The translations under genes were made by a program, and so were the position numbers. 64,000 nucleotides of DNA from positions 5,307,035 to 5,371,034 of the forward strand of contig NW_002060946.1 in NCBI RefSeq assembly GCF_000150275.1, in the 5' to 3' direction. The notes beneath the pieces were generated by a model. That model was not told the DNA's origin. It saw only the letters and a list, made by a program, of their open reading frames with translations, and made no database searches. This DNA comes from Trichoplax adhaerens (Eukaryota; Placozoa; Uniplacotomia; Trichoplacea; Trichoplacidae). Positions 54,438 to 64,000 of the stretch are shown here, piece by piece (positions within the stretch are counted from its first letter, which is position 1; each line of letters starts with the position of its first letter).

Positions 54438-54901
54438 GTAGGTCGTCCCTTCAAATTCATTGGATTCACTCTTACCCATGATAAGCTACTGACCTACTTG
54501 GAGGATCTTGCCGCATAAAACCAAGTACAATCGGTGAAGTTGAGTGTAATAACTGTATGATTTAAGGTGACTTCAGTCAGGGACCTGCAAGTGGATATTC
54601 TTACCTCACCTTCAGTTGAAACTTTGCTATCACTATACAAGACTGACGCGTGGTCACATGATGACAAACTACAGTAGGTCATCCCTTCAAATTCATTGGA
54701 TTCACTCTTACCCATAGTAAGCTACTGACCTACTTGGAGGATCTTGCCGCATAAAACCAAGTACAATCGGTGAAGTTGAGTGTAATAACTGTATGATTTA
54801 AGGCGACTTCAGTCAGGGACCTGCAAGCGGATATTCTTACCAAACCTTCCAGTCGAAACTTTGGTATTCACTATGCAAGACTGACGCGTGGTCACATGAT
54901 C
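54438..54901. repeat. 236-bp direct tandem duplication
   Basis: The segment from 'gtaggtcgtccc' at 54438 is repeated from 'gtaggtcatccc' at 54674 to about 54901 with only scattered differences. Both copies contain 'ttggattcactcttaccc', 'cctacttggaggatcttgccgc', 'caatcggtgaag' and 'gcgtggtcacatgat'. On the minus strand copy one carries a 73-codon ATG-started ORF; in copy two small indels break that frame. This argues against a conserved protein, or marks one copy as decayed. Confidence 0.93.
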
Positions 54902-56032
54902 AAGATCGGTTTGTTTTCCGTCATTGATAGAATCCTTTGAATGCACAATCGTAAAAAGGAAGTTCGAAGGTATTTTAATGACTATTCGGCGGTAAAAGAT
55001 GGAGCCGAGACAGAGATTATGAAGAGATTTTATCGTCATAGTTTCCTATTTTGCCTTAAAATAGGAACTTTTTCTCTTTATGATACAAGAATGCCATTGG
55101 TATCGATCTATGAAGGAATGAAGTCCGCTAATCTCAGTCTTAGCTGTATTTTGTGACCATTTGAATTCATTTTTTACTTAGAATTCTTCCTTTGGTGTTA
55201 GTTCTACTATAACATAGAATTGTTTCAATTGCTCGTTTAAGTAGCTATCGTGAACGAGTGTTGCAATAGAGAGAAAAGTGGAGTACTGTAAAAGTATAAA
55301 TTGAGGCAACAGTGAAGAAATGGCCAAAACATTTCATGCCGTGTTTGCCACAAGCAATACCACAGGAGTGACATTAAACTACCTAAATCCAATGAAGTAT
55401 ATCATCTGCAAATAACCTTAGTGAAGCATATACATCTATTGAGAATATTTTGTGGGATTTTCATCAATGCATGCAATACGTATAGAAAGCGACAACAATG
55501 TTAAATAGAAAATAGAGAAAATCTCAAAGTTCTTCTGCGTAATTATGGAAGGACTATTTCTATGCAATGCCGGTAGAAGAGCATCGATTAAAACCGGAAT
55601 TACTCGCTAAGGCGACGCTTTTTAATTGAATGAAATAGTTAAACTTTCCTGTCTGCAAATAAACTGTCAGAGTAATTAATTGTAGAAATATCTATAGTAG
55701 ATCAAGTTAGCCCATAACCAGTAAAGTATTTTACTAGAAATAAATTATATAATTATAATCAGCTTAACGACACGCACACGTGTGGTAGGTAGCAGTACGA
55801 CGACGGATACATTCGAAACAACTACTACTGTACTATACTGTGAACCAGTCTGAAATGATTTAAACTTTTTTTGGCCAGTCACGTAATTACAATCAATATT
55901 TGATGTATATCTAGATTAAGGTACTACTGTCATACGGTATTAACCGATATTTTTAATCTAGCATTATTAATGCAATGCAGGGACAGTTTTAGTCTCTGAA
56001 TTTAATTTGCTCACAATAGCCGATTAGGCGCA
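54902..56032. other. Non-coding or unrecognised stretch
   Basis: No gene supported. A plus-strand 71-codon frame at 54941-55156 and the opposite-strand frame extending from the duplication are not backed by family resemblance. A hairpin with 10-bp arms (ttcctatttt, five bases, aaaataggaa) lies at 55043-55067. Confidence 0.35.
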
Positions 56033-56380
56033 ATGAAATTAGAACCGAGAAAGAATAATGTTAACTTCATATTTTTATTCATTTTCAATATTTTGACGTT
56101 TAATGTTGTTCTATTGAATAATCAACCAGACAGCATGTTAAAATTGGCGTCTATTGACGACGTTAGATTAGCAGTAAATATTATCAAGTGTAATATAGAT
56201 ATTGAATTCAATAAATATTTCATCGGTTAAAATTATAACACTTTGGAATAACAGAAATTTTCTAGTGTTGCTGATCATTTTGACATGTTGATTCCCTTTA
56301 ACACAGGATTACGGCACACGACTAACCATATTGTCGCATGCCTTGATAAATTGAAAATTAACGGATTAAAAATTAAATAG
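56033..56380 (+). CDS. Speculative two-exon small gene, unrecognised
   Basis: Exon 56033-56225 starts with ATG, has a hydrophobic stretch at residues 11-28 resembling a signal peptide or membrane segment, and contains SIDDVRLAVNIIK, which loosely recalls a histone-fold helix. A donor 'atcg|gttaaa' matches in phase the acceptor 'tttaacacag' before 56307; the second exon reads LRHTTNHIVACLDKLKING and ends in TAG at 56380, for 88 residues in all. An alternative last exon at 56503-56619 also fits the phase and encodes an acidic tail. Composition is suggestive only; chance frames are frequent in AT-rich DNA. Confidence 0.18.
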
Positions 56381-56940
56381 TATATTACTCAAGCATAAAT
56401 GATGATCTTCGAATTAGATACAATGTGAAAAATCTTTTTAATTGAAAAATTAGATACATGGTATATAATTAAATAACAGAATTATTGGCCATAATATTAC
56501 AGGAGTAAGTTTTAGAAGTAGGGATAATGAAAATATGCCTGAGCTGGCTACGAAAAGTGTTAGTATTGACGATCATAGTGAAAACTATGATACTAAATAA
56601 AAACTGTTCTGACGCAAGTGTTCGCTATGTATTACAGTTTGCTGCAATACAATGTATGATAGCGACTATAATATATAGCCATTTTCTCTTTATTACCGCC
56701 TCTTTTCACTTTCTGACAAGATTAGCCCGAGCACTAGTAATCAAATATCTCTTTCCATCCAGATATCAGAGAGGTAGGAGAAATGCTTTTGGGCATAAGC
56801 GTATCTTTTAAATTGGTCACCGAAACCCTGTGATTTGCAGCCATTGCTAGCGCACACCATAGAATTTCTTCATCTCCACTGAAACAATTTTCTGCTGTAG
56901 ACTGCCACTTGAGTTATACGAGTAAGCTAGCATCCTTACT

Positions 56941-57189
56941 CTAATATAAAGAGGGAAATTCTTGAAAGATAGTGTAGTCAGCATAATATTTTCGTGGACT
57001 TTCTTCTGGAGCTTGCTTCTTGTTTTTTTCTAATTTAGACCTGATAGCATTCCAAAGCTTGTAAATTGCAGTTTTTCTTGGCAGAGTAGATGACATATAG
57101 GTTGTATCTTCGCTTTGAACAGGATAATTTTGCTCTTGCGGTTGGGGAGCAATCACTTTTGAACAGATTGGGTGAAATTGTTTGGCCAT
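56941..57189 (-). CDS. Hypothetical small protein, 82 residues
   Basis: A single ATG-started frame with balanced, hydrophilic composition unlike the surrounding AT-driven frames. It starts MAKQFHPICSKVIAPQPQEQ, has a Lys/Glu-rich helix-like middle (KLWNAIRSKLEKNKK) and ends with an aromatic tail. No signal peptide or membrane segment and no family I recognise. It may be a complete small gene or the terminal exon of a larger one. A plus-strand frame (56527-56811) lies just beyond its 3' end, tail to tail, and looks less protein-like. Confidence 0.35.
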   Translation of the reverse strand: MAKQFHPICSKVIAPQPQEQNYPVQSEDTTYMSSTLPRKTAIYKLWNAIRSKLEKNKKQAPEESPRKYYADYTIFQEFPSLY

Positions 57190-60100
57190 ATTGCTGAAGT
57201 TTTAACTGCAGACGAAGTAGCAACAAAATAGCAAGGTATAATTAAATTGAGCTTTTCTCCGTAAATTGTTAAATGAATTTGTTATGGTGAAAATGAACCT
57301 GCGTTTACTTATTTATACTCTTCGGCCGGTTCATTTAATTATGTAATTAATCACAATAGCAGTTCTTGATCGTCGATATCATCCACCTTACAAATGCTGC
57401 TCAACTCTCCGTACAGAAGTTTCCTGGAAACTTCCCATTCGCCCACATCTATTGTATAGGAATTAATCTGGTTCATTTCATTAATATTACTAAGCGCAAT
57501 GTCGGGAATAAATTATTAAAAACACCTACCGTGATGTTAATATCTTAGATAAATAGCCTGAATAGTAGCAACAATAAATAGTAATGACAATGGCTATACG
57601 TGATAGAATTCGAGAATATCTTTCATTTTTTGTCCTAGGACAGTTTATCAATGTATAATTCAGGATAAAATATAGTGAATACGATTGCCTGTATTTATTA
57701 ATTATAAAATTCAATCATACCTTTTGTGTAATTACTGATTATCATTAAAAATTAAATTGGATAAGGTAAAAAAGAAAAGAGGACATTTTAATTCCTTATT
57801 AAACAATCACTACTACAATAAAGCAACGAACAATTGATACAATTTATGATTATTAATTTATATATTAGGTTAAGGCCAACAAAATACGATAACAGCTGAC
57901 TAAAAATTACAGTAATTTTGTATGAACAATATCATAATAAAAATTTTATAACATCACAATTGAAGGATACAGTAGCTTGATGACGGTATTTATCATGTCA
58001 TAAGATATATTTCTTATTGTAGTTATGACAGCGATGGAAAGTTTTACAGAAACACGTACCGAAATTATGATGTAAATGGTTTACAGCAGTCTAGGAAATG
58101 ATATTACTAGCACCCGTCATATCTTTATTCATAATTGTAATCTAAAATTTGTCAATTTTTCTCATCTCTTCCTTTACGTTAGCCATTTGAAATGACGAAA
58201 GTATATGAATAGACACATTTTCTTCACCTTGTGTACAAAGATAAATAATTTTAAAAAAATATTACACTTTGTTTACACTTGTTGTATCGTGAAAATGTTT
58301 TATTTGCTAAGTTTATTTACTGGTAAAGCAACTGTGTAAATTAAAGTAATGGGAAATCTTTAGCATGAATAAAATAAAAATCTGTTTGTCGCCAAATTGT
58401 CTACTAGATTAAATTGATTCCCGTAGCTTAGAATTAAGTACACTAACAGCAGATTGGAATTGGTGAATGAATTAATATTCATATTGATCTCTTTAGTATG
58501 TTAATACACGTATTATATTACATTACTATTTATACCATATGCAACAAGGTTGACATTGTTGACTAATTAAAGGAATAGAAAGCGCTACTCAGTGAGTTTG
58601 GTAATAACCTTAGCCCATCACATAAAACAATTTAATTTCGTGTTAGCTTTAAGTTTAAGGCAAAGCTTTAAAGGTTGTTCCATTTTATTCTATGAAGATA
58701 TGTATAGCTAGTATGAGCTATCATGCTTTATAAGCTTATTAAAAAAATCACGAGTACTACATCAATTTTTAAGTCGCATAATTTTCACTGCAGTAAATGT
58801 TTTATTATACTATAACCGAATTGGTTATAAAATGGAATCATATCGAATTATTAATCATAGGAGTCGGTTTTCTACATGAAGAAAGAATATAAACTTAATC
58901 ACTAACCTTTAGCATACAGTAATGTTACCCATTCATTAATTTACCAATAATCTTACTCCTCAATTGGTGACATTCACCATGACATTAAGTTAAAAGATCT
59001 GCTACTAGTTAAGTATTTAATCTTGTTTTTATAGCACAGGTAAGTATGGAGTATGATCCACAAAATTTTACAAAATTGTATTTTCCTTCCGTATTAAACA
59101 TAAATTATATACAATCTATTGCATCATCTAGGAGATCGGGACTAGTATAATTTTAGAAACCAAAAACCTTACGTCAGTATTGCTTGCTTATCAGCGTATA
59201 TTTATTGTGACTATACGATATGGTAATTTATTAAATACTTTATCATTTAGAATAATTGATTCGAATTCTTATTCGGCACACTTACTTCAACTATTGATAA
59301 ATGACATCAATAAGGAAGTACCGTTATGATACAGGGAAGTATAATAGTTGAAAATATAACATACGTTAAAGCTATAGAATAGAACTGATAAATTAGTTTA
59401 TTTTCATTTATCATTCAAAGAAAATTAATTTACGAGAATGTTTAATGTACATTACATTGTACTTGTATGATTATTAATATAATCAGAACTTAAAAGGTTT
59501 ATGCTTGGACTGTTAAAAAAATTGTCGATAATATTGAATTGAAAATCACTTTTCAGTAGTCCTAGCTCTCGTGTGGATAATTTAAGCGTCAAGGGTCAAA
59601 GTAATGGGTTCATGTCACGTAAATGAGAAAATCTAGGATTGCCAATGGTATTGCATCATAAGTTTAACTAAGTTTATTCAAGATCTGGCTTGCGTTATTA
59701 TTTTATGACCTTTACTTTTTAAAAATTGTACAGAAATATTTAGAGTACTTTAGCTGCTAGCTTGATTCAATTTATTTCTGTAGCTACATTATCTAATTTG
59801 ATATTAATAATGTTGGTCAATTACCTTTACTTATTAATTATGGGCAAAGAAACCCTTTACGTTCACTTTGTAAACTAGATGATGCAACATAGGTTCTCAT
59901 TACAACAACTTCTTTATGGTAAAACAAAACGCTTTTTAACAAAGTCCATAGTTCAAGAATTAACTACTGACCTAGCCATTTGGTGGTGAACTGAAGCTTT
60001 ATCTTAAAAAGTAAAGTACCTCAGTCTACATCATCAAGCTTTAGCCACTTAGTTGGGGGCTTTAACTAAGACCAGGAAACCTCGAATTAAAATCGCTCAA

Positions 60101-63100
60101 TGGATTTTTCTCGTTATCCCAAATTGCAGGTCTGTAAGCAATTCGTAGTACTCATTTACTTCTATAAATATCAATTTCCACATAAGCTCTACGTTAATTC
60201 ATTTATAATATGCATTTTAAGAGTGTTGACTCAGGCTGGAATATATCTTCATTTTCCTGGTTTAGCATAGCCAGCAGGTGTCCTGGAAGGAATATTATAT
60301 TATGTGACTTCTGTTGAAGCTTTATCCGTGAAAAATTCTTTTACGTAATATTTTTGCATACTTAACATGCAATTGAATTTCCTCTTATAAATTAATATAG
60401 TAATTGCCGGAAGTTAATATCAAATAGCTAAGTCTTGTTATGACTATAAATACCGTGCATCATTTTTTATTATATTGATCTAACATCAATAGCTAGCCTA
60501 TTGGATCATGGCTTTATTGTGAATATCTTTATAAATTAAATCAATCAAAAGATGTTAGAGACATTTAGACTCGACTCTTCATCAATTATGTAATAGCTTT
60601 ATTGCCTTTCGATTCATTTACTAAATTAATTAATAGCTCCAATCACCATATACTACATACTAGTGATTAATAGTCTACGAGATAATGCAATTTTAATCTG
60701 AATAATTAATATAATTTTACTAGCTCAAATACTATCAAGGTTTAATTTACGCAACAGCATTCCTAATACCATTGCTCAGCAATTCACAATCTAGGTACTG
60801 TATTTAATTGCCAGAGTACCTTACTATATAGCAGATAATTAAATAAGCTCTCTAGAACCTATAGAATTTGTCGTGTATTACCTCTTGCAAATCAATAATA
60901 TTCTAGTTATGCGAATTATAGTTTTAGAGCATCTATTAAAGAGGTTATGACAGCCGTCATTGTTTCCTTTGTATGCATAATTATAATTTCTTTACGCGTT
61001 AAAACTTGTACTTGTGTTGAGATGAATATGAAATAGTCGTACTTAATTATTATAACTAAATTCTCCTTCAAAGTTAGCAATATAATTTAGCATAGAAATT
61101 TCTCTTCATATACTGTGTAATATGTCATAATGGTGGTAATTGTTGATCTGATATCTGAAGTAGATATCTGGGACTATACTGTATTTTCTATTAAATTCGG
61201 ATTTATCTCGTAGTAATCCTAATAAAATTAGCAGTTTTATCTAATAGCTACAGTGTATAAGTATGGTACGTTAATATTAATTTACTAATTATACATTATC
61301 TTCATAGTAATTCTGCTACAACCAATAATTTATTTTAAAGCCAGACCATGTAAATTATCTTCATTATCATTTCTACCTTATAGTAATTCTAGTAAAAGTA
61401 GCTACTTTATTATAAATAGTCGTTTTACAGCGATATACCTAGATTTTCTTTATCATTACCTTTATGGCTATGGTATGTAATTCTAGTAACATTAGTTATT
61501 TCACTATAGTTGGTCTTTATTTGTAGCTATCTACGTCATTAAGGTATCTGAATATTAGATATTGTATCATTTTATAAAAAGATATTATTGGACTAAGATT
61601 CTATTAGAATTTTCTTTTAAGCATGTGCTACATTTCTATCGCAGGAATATATGCATATTGCACTCATAATGTTGGTGTCGAGTATATTTTTTTGTAATAG
61701 ACTAGAATATTTCAAGTCTTTTCTAGTTATTGACTGCATAATGCTATTTGTAACATTGTGGCTAGAGACCTCAAATCTATAAAATTTTATTCTATCAGCA
61801 ATTTCTACTATAATACATTTTAGCCTACATTATCAATTAGTTCTGTAATTCAATATCGCAAGGTCGACTGCCTTTTAGAATTTCATTATTAGATAATACT
61901 CATAAATTACATACTACTGCTCATCTGAACGAGAATCGATAATAGGCACGAACAAATGTCGTAGATCAAAGCTATTATCGTATGCGTAGGGAGTGTAATG
62001 TATCTTAAGAAATTCTAAGAAAGATAATTCTAGTATAAATCTTTTAGACTAATGATATGATAATAGACTTTCATGTAAAATTCATTAATTTTTCATTACC
62101 TGCATGACCAAAGAATATTTGCATAGTCTGCTACCTGGATTATAGAATAGTGTGTAGTTGGTCCCTTTCAATCAGATAATCTTACTTTATTTTACTGTAT
62201 CAGCGTATGCATGATAACTTTCAGAGAATGTCGATTAAACATTCCGCGAATTTGTTTATAAATGATGCGATTGTTATTGGCAATAAGAATAAAATTCACA
62301 TTCTAAAGGCATTCATAGCTATATATCTCTTATCAAGATACTTTGTCAGTGTTTGCACTTAACATGCAGAATATTACAATGTTTAGTATGTCCATCATTA
62401 ACCATTCTGCTGCCTACATCCATATTTGCTGTTGAACTTGTACGGTGCTGCAGCAGTTTAATCTACAAGAACAGATGTACGATAACTAAATAAACAAAGG
62501 ACTAGTGTAATCTTGGATCTATTGTAAGCCAATAAAGTTTTTTCAATCCATAAAGATATTTATGAGCCCGTCACTAAGGTGTAACTGTTCTATAGCGTAA
62601 CCTTTGATATAATGAATTGTTACTGGAGGTAAAATAGTATTCAAATTAGAATGTCTTAAAAAATCTTATTCAATAATCAAGCAGATGTTAATATGGCATT
62701 TTAAACAATCAAATGCAAGCCGTACTTCCGTTACCATATTTTGTACATGAAAACAATATAACTCAGCAAGACTTAACGAACTAGCGATACTATGACATTA
62801 ATATATACTATGTAGATAATCATGGAACTTGTAGCAAGGTATTACAATGCAAAGTATAAATAGTTGTCAATGATGAATAAGTGCGAATATATTAGATTAC
62901 AACGGCCTCTTTCAGCTTGCTTATTCAAATCACGGTAACGCACTTTAGGAACATTATCCCTAGAAGTATGCCCTGGCACGATATATGCACATGCGATCCA
63001 CGAGCAAATTAATCATTAAAATCTATTTGAATGGATCTAATAATACCAGAGCATTACGATATAACCTAAAATTAGTGAAAGGTATAAATGCAGTTGGTAG

Positions 63101-63650
63101 GCGAGAAGTATAACGAGCGAGGAATCGACTAGTAGTTAATAATTGCAATAAATTACAAGATAGGTATACAGAACACATATCTATAGTACTGATGGCTTAT
63201 ATGCGAGCAATCATTGCAGGTTTCTAACGGATATTTTTCCAAATATTCAATAAAGGCCGTTTCTTAATCAGATTATTCGTATTTTAACCTTATAAAGCAT
63301 CTCAAGTAATCTTACATTTGATTATATGCTAATCACGTGCATCGTTCCAAAGAAAGGGATCTTGCTAACACAAAGATCTCCTAGTAAAATATGATTCTTG
63401 TAAATTCTTGATTTTAGGACAATAAACTTTTGTAACATTTGTATTACGAAATTGCTGATTGATAACCTTTGCGAACCTTTTTCTACAATCAATTAGGAGA
63501 ACAAGCTCATAATATTTATCTATCTTGTGCAATTGGATAGTTCACGCAATAGAGGTCAAGAATGTAGCAATAATTGTATAGTATCAAGATTTCATTGATA
63601 TCATTGTCTTGGAAATGGTTCTTTGGTAGCAATTAGGCGCATTTATTGAA
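57190..63650. other. Large apparently non-coding AT-rich region
   Basis: No exon, RNA gene or mobile element supported over more than 6 kb. A weak repeat is listed separately near 61.2-61.5 kb. Confidence 0.4.
61205..61530. repeat. Possible weak tandem repeat, about 4 copies
   Basis: 'tagtaattctagtaa' and variants occur near 61211, 61305, 61379 and 61477, in three copies followed by 'ttagcagtttta/gtagctacttta/ttagttatttca'. Spacing varies between 74 and 98 bp. Could be chance similarity in AT-rich DNA. Confidence 0.35.
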
Positions 63651-64000
63651 GTTTTAACTCAGATACCGTATGAAAAGTCGAAAATTCCCTTTAACTGCTA
63701 TGAAAAAGTAGATTATTTGCAATAGACGCAATTGTACAATCCAACATGGCAATATAAGGCGAATCGCTAATGAAGGTACGATAGTTTCGGCAAGGATTAT
63801 TGTGGCAATGTTTGCGTACCGTATCATTAGCTGGAATGTTGTTTCAACAGCCTTATGCAGTGCTGTATTGAATATTAATGGCATATAGGTTCAGTAGGAG
63901 CTAAAGCGATACCAAATTAAAAGTGGCCAAATGTTCATAGATCCAACACCAATGACATCAACTTTATTAACAGTAAATGCGCGTTACTACTAATGCAATC

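Noticed and set aside
63654-63884. 76-codon hydrophobic minus-strand ORF near the window edge
   Set aside because: Could be a membrane segment of a gene outside the window, but no family is recognisable, and the opposite strand is also largely open.

Overview
This window looks like nuclear DNA of an early-branching animal, most likely a placozoan (Trichoplax-like). The DNA is AT-rich. Conserved animal genes are split by introns of about 40 to 1250 bp with ordinary GT-AG borders, and there is one intronless class A GPCR. Short N runs near 11.5 kb mark a draft assembly. The placozoan assignment is inference; the eukaryotic, metazoan gene structure is read directly from the sequence.

Layout. 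1-13.4 kb has no gene I can support, but holds two old, diverged tandem arrays (about 7.0-8.4 kb and 11.2-12.05 kb) and the assembly gap. 13.4-15.2 kb carries the GPCR (minus strand); its last 22 or so codons are one unit of an 89-bp tandem array that continues past the stop codon. 15.2-25.6 kb is mostly non-coding, with three further arrays at 18.8-20.8 kb. 25.7-28.5 kb is a complete seven-exon gene for the exosome ring subunit Rrp42/EXOSC7 (minus strand), preceded by ten copies of an 84-bp repeat. 31.3-33.8 kb is a RING and C2H2 zinc-finger ubiquitin ligase of the RNF114/RNF138 group (plus). 35.9-40.3 kb is an eleven-exon non-canonical poly(A) polymerase, TENT4/Trf4 type (minus). A GC-richer region at 40.3-41.6 kb may hold its promoter and a small divergent ORF. 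43.0-44.5 kb is a six-exon FAAP24 gene (plus). 44.5-52.4 kb and 57.2-64 kb look empty. 52.5-54.9 kb is a long satellite-like array followed by a 236-bp tandem duplication. 55-57.2 kb holds only weak small ORFs.

Functional links are limited. TENT4 and EXOSC7 belong to the same nuclear RNA surveillance pathway: TRAMP-type oligoadenylation feeds the exosome. They lie within 15 kb of each other but are separated by the RNF gene. FAAP24 is a DNA-crosslink repair factor. The GPCR has unusual substitutions at two conserved positions. All exon models were built by eye from splice sites, reading-frame continuity and recalled family conservation; no search was run.
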